A stretch of 64,000 nt of DNA, from positions 100,179 to 164,178 of the forward strand of contig NW_026251433.1 in NCBI RefSeq assembly GCF_025118155.1, written 5' to 3'. Made by a program: the position numbers and the translations under genes. This document shows positions 11,841-24,120 of the stretch, piece after piece. Numbering within the stretch: the stretch's first letter is position 1; each line of letters begins with the position of its first letter. The stretch is from Cokeromyces recurvatus. Taxonomy: Eukaryota; Mucoromycota; Mucoromycetes; Mucorales; Mucoraceae. The notes under the pieces were generated by a model. It was not told the DNA's origin. It ran no database searches and worked only from the letters and a program-made list of their open reading frames with translations.

Positions 11841-13234
11841 TTAATACTTATTGAAAGCATTTTCGGCTTTAATATGATGATACATATTATTGTGAAATAA
11901 GACTGAATCATGTAGCAAAGGTCGATATTGATTTCGATATAGTATTGGTAAAGATTCATTATGATTATCGCTTGTAGAAAAAGGTTTTTTATTGTAGTGT
12001 ATTGATACTATATTATGACTGTGTTGTGTGCTACTACTAACATGCTTCATTTGTTTTGGTAATTGAGAAATATATGTACTTGGTGAAGAATATCTATCTG
12101 AATGGAATTTTTTAGATGATGCTTCCGTTGTTGTATTATTATTATCTAGAGCTCTTAAAGACGTATTTGTATTCGCTTTTAATGAGGAAAATTTATTTCT
12201 TCCAGTATTCCTATTATCAGTGTTATCCTGCTTTATGTGATGACATGAAGATACTGAATGTGTCTATATATTTGTTTATATTATAATCAGATTTAAATGT
12301 TTATCATAGACAAAGAGTTACTTACAGTTATCGTAGTTGGACATATGCCACTGAGAGATGAAGAGTAGTTACTATTATCATAATGGTTGAATTTAGGAAT
12401 AGTATCAATCCAACCCTTCTCAATATTATTATTTGTATTTATTAATTCGCTATTTCTAATAGATTGATAATGACTATCATAACCTGTATTATAGCTGCTG
12501 GTCATATTAGTTTGTATATTCGCATTATTAGTAGAATTGCCATTAAAAATAAAGGAAGTAACTCTTTGATTTGCTTTCAACTGTTTCTTTCTTAACCATA
12601 GGAATAGGCAGCAGAATACGACGATAACAAAAAATATCATTATAAGACCAATTACTATGCCAGTAATTTGTACATTAGATAGAGAATGATTATCAATAGT
12701 AGATGAATCAGAGCTCTGATTACTATCTATGTTATTATTGCATATATGTGAAGAAGCGTCTACTTTATCTGTATAGAATATTTTACAAATAGAAGATGTT
12801 GCTGCTAAAGTTGAGCTGCTACTACTTGAGACAAGCTTAGTAGTAGTGGTCATGTCTAAATGATTTTCGGAAAGTATGGTTTGCTTAGAAGAAATAGGAC
12901 TGGGTTTATCGATCTCATTCCAGGATTGTTGAAGATCAGGTGATATAGTGCTATCTGAATATGCTTGATTTTGCAATGTATAGGAAGGTAATGGATTTAC
13001 AGTATCTGTTATTCTGATAAATGGTAATAGTGTTGAAGCAATTGTTTCTGTCATTAACATTGATATCATTACTGTTGATGATGGTACTTCATTAGATATT
13101 ATTCCTTGTATTGAAGTTGTAATAGACGGATTCGCTAACAATAAGCTTGTCGAAGTTGCTTGTACCAGTATATGTGTTGTTGTCATAATTGTTTTCGATA
13201 AGTGTTGGGTAATGGACTCCATTGCTATACTCAT
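11841..13234 (-). CDS. Ser/Thr-rich single-pass membrane protein (mucin-like), function unknown
   Basis: Two exons on the minus strand (13234-12326, 12263-11841) give about 443 aa. The first 180 residues are dense in Ser and Thr with few charges, as in heavily O-mannosylated cell-wall ectodomains. A strong transmembrane helix (about residues 188-212: ITGIVIGLIMIFFVIVVF then CCLFLWL) is followed at once by basic residues (RKKQLK), giving an outside-N, inside-C topology. The cytoplasmic half is Asn/Ser-rich. No clear cleavable signal peptide is visible at the chosen ATG, so the real start could lie upstream, or the first hydrophobic stretch may act as an anchor. The arrangement resembles Mid2/Wsc-type wall sensors in shape only; no WSC or other cysteine domain is seen. 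Confidence 0.7.
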
Positions 13235-13850
13235 TTCATATACAATTAAATATATAAAGAGGGTAAAAAAAAAAAAATAAAGAAATAAAGAAAAGAAAAG
13301 AAATAATATACTTATTATAATTCAATAAGAAATCATATACAATAATGTCTATTCTTAGTTTCATTAGTTTGTAATATTCTAATAATGGATGTAAATACTC
13401 AAATCATTGTTAAGTGATATGGCTTTGTACAACTATAATAAATATTCTTTCAAGTTATGCGCATGTATAATTTTAATATGATTGCACGCATTGATTATGT
13501 CAAATTTTAATTTTAGCCCTCAAAAATAAAATAGAATTTGATTATATCATTTAAGAATGGATAAGTTACTTACTTCAATTTAAACATAATAAGTCTTCTT
13601 GTATATTTAAATGAATTCGTACCTAATCAATCCTTCAGTGTTTAATTATTAGATCATACATTGTCACTTTGAAGCTTGGTTTGTCTACGTTTTTGACAGT
13701 CTAATTTTACACGTGGAAAATAGAGACTTTTTATGTATATATAATATATATGCTTTTCTTTTTTTTTTCTAAAACTAATAAACAAATACATATATTTTAT
13801 TTTATTTTAAAATGAAATATAACTTTTTACATTAAAATAGGGTCGTAGTA
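13235..13850. other. Intergenic DNA between two minus-strand genes
   Basis: AT-rich DNA covering the promoter of the mucin-like gene and the 3' end of the MPP beta gene. An A-rich strip (13265-13305) lies immediately upstream of the mucin-like ATG. I see no gene or repeat. Confidence 0.4.
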
Positions 13851-15000
13851 TTAAATATGATTGAAATTTGGCATGTTATCTACCGCGCCAATACCTACAA
13901 CAGCTGCTTTACGCTGTAAATACTCTTGAGCTACACGTCGCACATCGTCCACTGTCACTTTAGAAACCAATGCTTCTACTTCTTTTGGTGACAAACGTTC
14001 GCCTGATGTTAACAATTGACGACCAATATCTTCAGCAATAGACGTGCTTCCGTCTAAACTTAATAAGAGACCAGCTTTTAATTGTTGTTTAGCACGTTGA
14101 ACTTCTTCATCTGTAACTGAAGTTGACAAACGATTCCATTCATTTTTTGTTGATTTAAGTAAATCTCCAAGACGATCCTTATTTTCTGAAATTAAATAAA
14201 TACCCCAAAGGCCAGTATCCTTATACGATGTATTAAAAGACATGAAAGAATTAGCAAGTTGATTATTATGTAAAACAGAGGATAGACGAGAGTCCATGTG
14301 TCCTGTAGCACCTAAGGATCGATCCCAAGAACCAATAATAGATTGCATAACTAGCAAAGGGAAATAGTCAGGAGATGTCCAACTAGCGCCTTCTATAGCG
14401 ACAGCAATATGTGCTTGCTGGGCATTAGGATTATTGATTCGTAATTCATCGCTTATGAATACAGCCTTCTTCATAGCGCTCTTACTAGTAGATGCGTTTA
14501 ACTTGTTAGGTAACTGACCAAAATGGGTCTCGGCAAGTCGAACAAGTGCATCATGATCAACACCGCCTGTACCAACAAGTATCATTCGTTCACCTGTATA
14601 ATTTGTTTTAATATAATTTGAAAGATCATCGCGTGTTAAAGACTGAATATTTTCTTTAGGGCCTAAAATAGTTAATCCTAAAGATTCATTTTTAAATGCA
14701 GTTGCATGTAAATGATCAAAGACAACTTCTTCCATTTGCTTTTCAACTTCTTCTTGTTCTCTAAGAATTACATCACGTTCTCTTTCAATAGCTCCAGGAT
14801 CAAGAGTTGAATGTTGAAGAATGTCTGAAAGAATTTCTACTGCTTGAGGTACATCATATTTGAATGCTTTTGCATAATAAACTGTTTGTTCTCTAGAGGT
14901 GTAAGCGTTTAAATGACCACCCATATTCTCAATTTGGAGTTCCAAATCTCTTTGGCTTCTTGAGCGAGTTCCCTATTGAAATTATTTATTTAATACTTTT

Positions 15001-15058
<58 letters not shown>

Positions 15059-15408
15059 AAATGCCATGTGTTCCAAAAAGTGAGCAGCACCATTATTTTT
15101 TTCGCTTTCAGCACGAGAGCCGGCATCGATCCAAACACCAACAGTCGCTGTTTGTGAAGTAGGATTTTCTTCTGATGCTACAGTAAAACCATTAGGTAAA
15201 ATGGTTTTACGTAAAGTAGGAAGCAAATTAGTAGCAGTTGCTAAACTGCGACGTTGCTATAATTAAAAAAAGAAGAAAAAAAAGATCATGTCAGATTATT
15301 TAATTACTGAAATTTTATCTTAATTCACAACTTGATATTTACAAAAATATTTTTATTTGCTCCTAAAAGAGGTTTGGTGAAATTTGATAATAAGAATTTT
15401 GAAGCCAT
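13851..15408 (-). CDS. MAS1: Mitochondrial processing peptidase beta subunit
   Basis: Three exons on the minus strand (15408-15343, 15256-15056, 14972-13851) give about 462 aa. The N-terminus ([13 protein letters not shown], then [11 protein letters not shown]) is a typical cleavable mitochondrial presequence. The inverted zinc-binding motif HFLEH is intact and followed by MAFKGT, and the downstream zinc-ligand region reads [19 protein letters not shown]. This is the catalytic beta subunit of the M16 peptidase that removes presequences in the matrix; the alpha subunit lacks the HxxEH site, so this is not alpha. The strongly conserved [18 protein letters not shown] is present. Intron 2 (14973-15055) contains a 51-bp homopolymer, A on the gene's sense strand. 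Confidence 0.95.
15003..15053 (-). repeat. 51-bp poly(T) tract (sense-strand A) in MPP beta intron
   Basis: Uninterrupted T run on the plus strand filling most of the 83-bp intron 2 of the MPP beta gene. It begins right after the GT donor on the gene's strand, like the tract in the bHLH intron. Confidence 0.95.
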
Positions 15409-16612
15409 TATACACGATGATGAATGATAAGAAAAAGTAAAATATACAGGGCTGCACAGTTGAAGGTGCTAAATAGTTTTCCCCGCACTACAGACAATAT
15501 CAAAAATAAATACAAACCAATCATTTAAAAGATTAGTAACTGTATATTTATCCAATAATGATTATTAAAAACTAAAGTCATATATATGAATAGATAATAC
15601 GTCTATAATGTTTTTCTTTAATTAACATTGCTTTTTAAATATTGATAATCAAAATTGAAATAGTAAGACAACTCTTCCGTTAATAATTATCCTTTGAGTT
15701 AATCTATTAAAGGAGTATACAACTTTTTTATAAAATTCTTAAGAAATATATAAAAAATATACATTTATATAAAACATGACTCTGAGATACGCCATATATA
15801 ATCAAATATCTCTTATTTTATTCAGATTACTAATAAAGTTGGCCAGCTAATATAGTTATTATCAAATCAAATTTTTGACATGCTGAGTAATATTCCATAA
15901 GGCATTTTTATGCCGTCTTCTTTTAGAGATGCAGTCCTATTATTGATGCCGCTTTTTTTATCTCCATCGGCGAGGATATCTTTATTGTCAGATAAAGTAA
16001 GCAAATATATAGTATTATTTCCTTTATACTATTATTGAAGTTGTTGATGGGCTTCTGTTTAAAATTACCTCAATGCTTTGTTAATCTTTTTCGTTAGCAT
16101 ATGTAAAGGGCCAAGAGTAAACTTTTTCCATCGCTGTAATAGAGTTATTGCTGAAAACTTTAAGGCTGCTTTGTTCAGCTTCAATAAATTTATCAAAATA
16201 TTTATTTGATTTTGTTTTTGAAGCGTGTATTGGAAGTCTTACTTGGATTAAAGTAAGTAAAAGAAAAAGAAAAAAGAAGAACGCATGTCATAGTGGCTGT
16301 GATCTATAACTTGGTCCAATTAGATTAACAATAATTAATTATGAAAATATAAATTATAGTCTCTAAATTCTATATACACATCATAAAAGTAAATGAAGCA
16401 TTACATTTAAAAATATATCTTCGTGTTCTAGAAAGGAATTCAATACAATGAAATCCTTTACAAGATAATTTGAAGCAAGCTGAAGATAAACTAACTGAAA
16501 TGATCAAGCTTCAAACTAGATTAAAGATAAAGATTTTTAAGGATAAGGATATATGTTTGCTTTTTCTATGATGATATCCTCTTTTCATACATTCACTCAT
16601 GTTAGAATAGCT
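15409..16612. other. Gene-poor AT-rich DNA left of the inverted repeat
   Basis: No gene can be supported here. At 15880-16260 the minus strand shows short stretches with protein-like composition, including a helix-turn-helix-looking segment (MEIKKAASIIGLHL), broken by stops; this may be a decayed transposase. The rest is featureless AT-rich sequence. Confidence 0.35.
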
Positions 16613-17650
16613 TAATTATATGTCTAGCCTATTTATTCTATTATCTATTTTCCTTGTAAATAGCCTGCCATATTTACTCTTAACTAGATGCTACAATGTA
16701 AACTATTTTTTTTTTGTTTTGCTTAGTATCCCCCTTCTATTGTTGCTGTATTTAATTCTTTATTTCACTTTATACTTTATTATATGAAAATAAGTATACT
16801 TTTTTCCTTTTTGACCTAGTGTTGCTTTTTTTTTTTTTTTCCTTTGACTTTATTTAACTAAGATGAATCATAACAGGCTACATTAGATAAAAAAAGAAAG
16901 GTTGCATGTATTGCTTGAGAATTAATTATCACTAATTTCTTTACGTGCTATTTATACGCGTAATATTTGTATTTATATTGTTTTTTTCATTTATAATAAA
17001 GCTGCTATATAAATCTTTTCATATAAATAAATATATAAATAAAAAAAATCGGCCCCATAACGTCGCAGTATCCCATATACTTATCCCGGAGGTACTCGTA
17101 ATGTTTATCAATGATGGTTTACATCGTTATTAGAATACATTGGAGAGGTGAGCATAATCCAGAAAGAAAGCATACAAAATACTAACTAAGCTATGAAGCC
17201 ATCCCAAAAAATCACTCATCAGCCCTTTTACAAGCCAACAAATGAAAAAAAAAGGATTGTATAAAGAGAAAAAGAAAAGAAAAAAAAAAGCAAGTTTGGG
17301 CATGAAAATGACCTCCTTTTATAGTTTTTTTTTTTGATCCGTTATCATATGCTTTTAACTGTCATAAAAAGGCGTCACAATCCCTGTAATGAATCTAATT
17401 GGATAATCTTAATAGCATACTAATCGTTATCATAATAAACATAGTAAACAAACGTGATACCAACAATTACTCCTTCTCCTTAAAAAAATATATATATTTA
17501 TCTCTTTTAATTATTATTATTATTCCTTTTGTTTATAGTCTAATTCAGCAAGAATAATATATATGTTTATACATTTTTATAATAAGATCTTTAGTCAAGT
17601 CAACATTTCAGGGGAAACTTAAAATAAAGGGATAGATATCAAATATGTAT
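16613..17650 (+). repeat. Left arm of 1 kb inverted repeat
   Basis: This segment reappears in reverse complement at 24121-25185. I compared the arms by eye in many places, including non-coding poly-T and microsatellite-like parts, and they are almost base-for-base identical. The left arm lacks 13 bp and 14 bp that are present in the right arm, which accounts for the length difference. Weaker similarity continues about 30 bp beyond the inner edge. It contains a 62-codon frame (16945-17133) with a hydrophobic N-terminus, kept unchanged in both arms, and, on its minus strand, a TATA-like element upstream of a short ATG frame. No terminal inverted repeats, TG...CA ends or transposase were seen, so the arm is not a recognisable LTR or MITE. 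Confidence 0.9.
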
Positions 17651-19481
17651 AAGCAAATGTGTATACCATTTTTTATTAAATATTTACATTTTTACTGTAT
17701 GGCAGTCTGCTTTTCCTTTATCTTTAATCATAATAGAACTTCTTAGTTAATGCGCTTGAAAGAGAGAGAGAGAGAGACACGCTACTGCATAATTAACATA
17801 CTCGTTATATACTCAAGTTACCTGTTGAAGGTGCTTAATTACAATTTTGGTAGATCTATATCTTCTATATGCTGTGTAGAATGACTGTTTTACTAGGGCA
17901 AATAGATTATTATAGCTTCTATTTTTGATTGTTAATATCTCTTTTTACATGATAATTATTGGGACAAAACTTCAAATTGGCCTCTGCAATATTTTTTATG
18001 AATATACATGTGTATATACAATTTGAAATAAGTAGAAAAAAATTGATATACTGACTAGATGGTATTGAACAAGTCTAGGTGCTATTCTTTAGTAGAGAAC
18101 TATATATTCAAAGAGACAAATACATGAAATTATATAAGCCGGTCTATTAATGATTATATTAAAACAAATACAATAAGTAGATATATAAGGTAGGGTATCT
18201 TTTAATGTTCTTACTTAATAAAAACTATAACACCAGATCAAGATATATAGGAATACTAACTACTGGAACAGTATATTTAACTGGAATAAAGCTATTTTCG
18301 AACACCTTCTTTAATTAACAAGAATAAAATTTATTTATACAAAACATCTACTGAATTGGATATATTAAGAATGAAGCTTTGATTTGTACTACTCTTAATT
18401 ACTTCCATAATAGTAACTCAGTGTTTTTATACAATCTTAAGGTAGACTTTAATATGAAGTGTTTTGTTAAGATTTGTAGATATCGTTTATATTAAAAAGA
18501 ATTACGATTATCTCAAAAGATAACGATCCAATAATATTAAATGATGATCAACCAGTTATAGGTTACTGTAAAGGGATTTCGTATATAGAACTGATAATGC
18601 AAGTATCTTCCCTAAAGATGCGGAAAGATGAATCTGGTAAAATAAGCAGAGTTACATTTAGTAGGGGGGGCATTTTAGCACTTATCAAATCCTGTAATAT
18701 TTGATTTACACTTCCAACAAAATTCGAATTATGATAGAAAAAAGAGGATATAAATGAATTTACCTTTTTCTCGATTCTCCTTAATTGAATCCGACAGAGC
18801 AGTTTTGGCACTCTGTCAAGCGAAAAGTTAAATATAGCCAGCTCAGGGATAAAGAAGTTTTATACTCTAGATTTGCTGAGATATACAATTATACTCATTA
18901 CAAGTTTTATACATTATTCTGTCAATGTTTTTTTTCTAAATGCTTAAATAAGAAGCCTTTTTAAATACTTGATACAAATTGGTAATTGAGGAAAGTACTA
19001 TGTGCATATTCATTTTTTTATCTACGCATTATGTGCATTTTGGCACCATGGAGATTGTATAGTGTAAAATAAGTCAATAAATTAATCTTCAGAATCTTGT
19101 AATATATAGTTTTTTGTAAAGTAAATTTATACCAAATACCTGTTGCAAGTAAAAATTTAAATGCTACTAAAATAAAGCAAGTTTAACTCAAGTAGCTGCT
19201 TCGTTTTATAGTTTATACAAGTTTGACGAAAGCAAAAAAAAAAAAAATTAAAATTCTATAGGTTCTCTCCAGACAAAGGTAATATATACTTTCATAATAA
19301 TAGTGTTTGTCTTTTTCTTATACTTACTCTTTTTTTTACATTTAATTTTCCCGTTATAGTTGAACAGATAGTAATCCTTATATTTAATTTCTGTTTCCGC
19401 TGCTACTAACTCTAGAATCCTGAATTGTGTGTATTTTACTTTTTCTTTTTAAAAAAAAATATACACATATTTATAAATATA
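17651..19481. other. AT-rich DNA inside the inverted repeat, left part
   Basis: No supported gene. A GA microsatellite (about 17758-17778) and an 82-codon minus-strand frame (18811-18563) are present, but the latter has no recognisable domain and no convincing upstream signal. The last 200 bp should contain the promoter of the AGTRAP-like gene. Confidence 0.35.
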
Positions 19482-20128
19482 ATGAATTCTGTACAAAATA
19501 TAATTCAGCAAGCAAATTTAGCTAGTCTTTTAGGATTACATTTGGTAAAGAACACATCAATGTAATTGTAGCCCATCATGAAAAAAAAGGGGGAGGGAAG
19601 GGAGGAATATGAGTACTAATTTATTCTCTTTTCAGGGCCTTTCTCTTTTAGGTGCAGTCGCTAATAATCCAACATATAACATTCCCATCTTTTTTTTTGG
19701 CATTTGGGCATATAATTATCGTGATTCGAATTCACCTCTCAAAACTGTAAGTATTAAGTAAGTGGGTAATGTATATATATATGGATTTTAATCGATAATT
19801 GTACATTGAACAAGTTTACAGGAGTACTTGCTTTTAGTATTTTCTTGGATATAATATGGTTCTACTTACACGGTGGTAATCCTCAAGCAGAAAGTGGATT
19901 TGGATTTGCTAAATTGTAATTAGAATTAAATTCTCAAAAAAACAAAAAAGAAATTAATAATTTTTGTTGTTAGCTTCAACGTTATAAACCTTTTTGTAAA
20001 GGTAATTATTGTTATTATTACTTTATTAGATGTCTTTGTCAATTAAATTCAATATTATTAGCCTCTTACAGTGTATTCCGGCTTTATCAACTTGAAGGAA
20101 CGTGGGGATTCTTTAAATGTTGGAAGTA

Positions 20129-20173
<45 letters not shown>

Positions 20174-20293
20174 TAGTGTTCGTTGAACTTATGATGATGT
20201 GAATACATTATAGGTTGGTCGGACGCACCTGGCGCGTTTCCTTCCGGTGGTTATCAAAATGTTAGAGATGGAGATAGTGCTGAGTTTGCATAA
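19482..20293 (+). CDS. AGTRAP-like small multi-spanning membrane protein
   Basis: Six short exons (19482-19544, 19636-19746, 19815-19915, 19974-20001, 20062-20125, 20214-20293) give about 148 aa; no exon is long enough to stand out as an ORF. The product has hydrophobic segments around LGLSLLGAVANN, IPIFFFGIWAYNYRDS, VLAFSIFLDIIWFYLHG and FFNVINLFVKPLTVYSG, followed by a hydrophilic tail (SWSDAPGAFPSGGYQ). The order of segments and the GIWA...RDS and SIFLDIIW stretches resemble the angiotensin II type-1 receptor-associated protein family (AGTRAP, PF06396), known from animals and seen also in fungi, where its role is not known. Exon 4 is 28 nt. Intron 5 contains a 40-bp T run. The gene lies between the arms of the inverted repeat, so an inversion there would flip it. 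Confidence 0.72.
20131..20170 (+). repeat. 40-bp poly(T) tract in AGTRAP-like intron 5
   Basis: An uninterrupted T run lies on the sense strand, five bases after the donor of the last intron. It is the one intronic tract in this window with T, not A, on the sense strand. Confidence 0.9.
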
Positions 20294-21965
20294 AGTTGGA
20301 ATTTTGAAAAGAGTTAATATACAAATTTTAGTTTCTAAATACTTTTGTGGATATTAAAGACAGAGTTCTGCAGTAAACAAAAATAATAATAATATAAGTG
20401 ATCTTTATGCAGCAAATATACAAAGAACAATATCATAGATTGTAGTATTAATATGTGCGCATCACTGTTATGCTGATAAAGTGGAAGAAACCCATTCAAA
20501 CAGTTTATTAAGCTTTTTATTTTGGATTAATTTTAATGCTTCTTTGATATCGTTTTATTGTGAAACTGTATATCTTACTCTTTAACTGTAATATCTTTCT
20601 TTTTTTCGGTTTATTTTAACAGAAAGAGTAGTATTAGTATATGTAAAAAGCAGGCTTTTAAGCTCACTATAGTAGTTTACAGACAACGGTTGTTTTAAGT
20701 AAAATATAATTATAAACCGTAAATACGCTTTTATTTTGTATTTTTATTTGATAGTAGTTGTTTTACTATAAAGCTTGGATAATTTTGTCGAAGAATAACG
20801 TTTGAGAATAAAATTGCTTTTGTCAAATTGGAGGCTAGATGTTATTAGTTCAGCGAATACAAATGTGCTAGGAGCCAATTTATGAATTATTGTGATGTAT
20901 CAGCCTTCATTCTTTTTTTTTTTTTTTTTTTTTTTTCGTTCCTGTCGATTAATGTGAATATAGACAATTTGTCAAAAGATATGTTTATAAAGTGTTCAAA
21001 ATATATGTATTAAGTTAACATTCTTCAATAAAATTCAGTATAGTTGACCTAGAGTATTTATGTTTCATTAACTATAATACTTTTAGGGGAAAAAAAATTA
21101 GAAATTATTACATTTGTATGCAATAATCTTAGAAGCTTTTTAATTTATTTATTTATGTTTCCTCTATACAAGTAGTTGCTATAACTTTCGAAATAAATTG
21201 TGACGGACTGACTATATACTAAATTGCTACAACTAGTATCTCTGAAGTACTATTGGCATTTTCTACTTTTATGGAAGAAGCCTTTCAATACAATAATTTT
21301 AACAAAAAAAAACAAAACAAAAAAGAGCTCAAGGTAATAAATAAAAGTGTCCCCTGGCTGTCTAAATAAGCATTATTGTGCTCATAAACTTATTCTTTTT
21401 CAATTTTCTTAATAAATACTTTCTTTTTATTATTATTAAAAAATGTATATTACTGGCTTCAAGGCCAGTTCGTTGGGCTTCTTAATATGATTTATGCTTG
21501 TTAATGTTTCAAGATTATAAAAATCAACCGACTACTTTAATTCTATAGTAGCATTATTTCATTATTCTTCAAAGAAAAAAAAATCTTGGCAATTCTCGAG
21601 GAACGATTTATTACTTATCATCTGATTTAATTTTAACAAACATTGTAATTGTAGAGTTCCTTAATTGAGTTTAAAACCTGTCCTTTGATGTTGTGAGCAC
21701 TCTATTTCTAGAGCTCATTCCTTGAGACAAATATTATTATATAAATAAAAGGGAGAGCATATACAAATAGAATAAGTATAGACACTCCTATATGATTATA
21801 ACTGCAAAAGAAGAAAAAACAAATATATATATATGTATATATAGCTTGTTGCTGATCTTTGTACCTATTTTTAAACGCAAAGGCAATGTATGCAAGTCGA
21901 TATAAAAAGAATAATAAATTCGAATGCTTTCCTCTTCATTCTTTTTTTTCACATATCTATTTAAA
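20294..21965. other. AT-rich intergenic DNA inside the inverted repeat
   Basis: No gene supported. A T run (20910-20936) and a small hairpin (ACTGGC with a 6-base loop and GCCAGT, near 21452) are the only structures noticed. Confidence 0.35.
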
Positions 21966-22409
21966 ATGACTCTATTATCTGTGTCTCCTATTAATTCATG
22001 TCTTGTACAAGCTTCTCATAAAAGAAAAAGGATACATGGATTACATGTTCGCTTTTGTACGCAGCCCCAAGACATTATATACACTTATTCTCAAACAGAT
22101 TATGACAGGAGCGGGCTATATTCAAATATTGATGAACAAGACAGGAAGGAAAAGTTTACTCGAGCAATCTCTATTTTTTGTGAACAAGAAATTCTTTTCC
22201 AAATGATGACCAGTCAAAAACAGCAGCCAATAATAAAGAATATAAAAAAGTCGAATAAAATCAGGCCTAACTTGGTTATAAATACAAATAATCTACAAGA
22301 TCCTCTTTATTTTACAAACTTGACAACTGATTATCAGAAGCATACACAGTCATATTATCGTTCAAAAGTTAATGATTTAGAAGAAGAGATAGGTGTGATA
22401 ACAAGATAA
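21966..22409 (+). CDS. Short unknown protein with VRF / YTYS..DYDRSG motif
   Basis: A single frame of 147 codons from the ATG at 21966; an in-frame ATG at 21924 would add 14 residues of mostly Ser and Phe, and I prefer the shorter form because the extension is pyrimidine-run sequence. Residues about 20-50 read KRIHGLHVRFCTQPQDIIYT then YSQTDYDRSGLY. A VRF segment followed by YTYS..DYDRSG recurs, as far as I recall, in short uncharacterised fungal proteins. The HVRF could be a PP1-docking RVxF motif, which is inference only. The C-terminus is Asn/Lys-rich with an acidic end (NDLEEEIG). It lies within the inverted-repeat block. Confidence 0.55.
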   Translation: MTLLSVSPINSCLVQASHKRKRIHGLHVRFCTQPQDIIYTYSQTDYDRSGLYSNIDEQDRKEKFTRAISIFCEQEILFQMMTSQKQQPIIKNIKKSNKIRPNLVINTNNLQDPLYFTNLTTDYQKHTQSYYRSKVNDLEEEIGVITR

Positions 22410-24120
22410 AAATAACCTTTCAACTGATTTATATTTAAAAAAAAAGGTTATTCTGTCCATTGTAAATAACTAAATGTGCTCGATTTTCTTTAGCTATTTT
22501 TTCATATATGTATTGACTTCTTTTATATGTATAACAAAGCTTAAATAATAAATATATTATATATTTATTAGCTCTCTATTTATACATACATACATGCATG
22601 CATGTATACATATATACATTTATAGAAAAGATACATATCATCTATTTTTGTCTATTTGTTAAAGAATTAGTTACATTTAATTATAATATTGAATCCTTTC
22701 ATTTGAAGAATATAGTAAATTTGATATCCAGTGTCTTGAGAGAGTCAATGTATTCAAAAGTATTTATTAAAAAAAAATCATAACTATGATCATGTCTATT
22801 GAACATGATACAGTATTTAATGCTTGAATAGAAAGTGCTTCGCATTTACTTATAGATAGCATGAAGGTTAGCCTTCAAGCTAAAAAATAAATTCATAGCA
22901 ATATTTTTTTTTTTTTCAAAAATAATTGGTCAATGCCAAGTGATGGTAAGTGTGTTTTAAGGCTAAGTAAAGGGGGAAATTTTAATTTTTTCTAGTAATG
23001 AGGAGAAAGTAGACTTGTTATAAACCCCATTAAACTTATAATATAACATATCCTTATTTCCCAGATATCTTTTATTTTATTCCATTTTTATAAATATAGT
23101 ATTCTGGAAATAAGAGATGATGCTGTAATTTTATTAATAAACTCATATTCGATAATTTAATTAATTTTATTTCATTTTTTCCCTTCACATTTTACAGCAC
23201 TAGTTTTCTTTCTGGTTACATAAACAGCTATAGTATTTTTTTTTCTTCATCTTGACAAGATAGTATTAGTTTTAGAATTTGCGGTTAATAAATCCATGTG
23301 CATGAGTGCCAAATAATATATCTGAGTGGGCCAACGAATGATGAGCCATCAACTGATGACCCTTATTATACTTTGACTGTAAAAATCTGTCTCTGTAAAG
23401 TTATACGGGATCAATCATATTGTATGTTATTTTCATAGTAACTCAACAAGACGTACCTCAAATAATGATTTTTGAAATAGTCTTTAATAGTATAATGTAA
23501 AGATAATTAAGATTAGTTATCTTGACTATTTTGTCATATTTAATGTATTAAAATATAAGATGAACAAAGGTAGAATACGTGAGACTTATCAGCATAAAAA
23601 AAAAAAGTATTATATCAGTCAGAACTAACTAAGGAAAAAATTATCTATATAAAATGTCTGTAATTTATACTTTTTATATGATTGTCTTATTAATGGTTTA
23701 TCCATCTAATTTTTTTATCTTCTATTATTACCTCTTACACTCTATTAATATACAGAGTTAATCATGCAATAATATATAACATATACAGTAGTCATCATTA
23801 GATAACTATCTTATTCCTTTGCTTATTGCAGATCCATCTTAATTTATCATGTGCAGCAATGTATTTTATATCAAATTTAATTTGCGTATATTTGGTTTAA
23901 CAGCTGCATCATCATTATGATTTGTAGTACCTTACTTTCAGCTCTAAAATTGCTTATCACTGTATTTTTGTATATAATGATATTATGAAATCACTGTACT
24001 TATTTATGATTATATCATGTGTAAGTACGGCATGTTATTTACATTCTTTATTGTTCTCTATAATATAGAATATATACAGCGCAAACGTATATATTAACAA
24101 AAAATGGTATATGCATGCAT
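22410..24120. other. AT-rich DNA inside the inverted repeat, right part
   Basis: No coding frame, RNA gene or transposon was recognised. There are short ATGC-rich alternating stretches near 22582-22620 and 24110-24122. The latter marks the inner border of the right arm. Confidence 0.35.

Noticed and set aside
18563..18811. 82-codon minus-strand ORF
   Set aside because: No recognised domain, no leader or splice context, and the expected chance frequency of such a frame over 10 kb of AT-rich DNA is not negligible.
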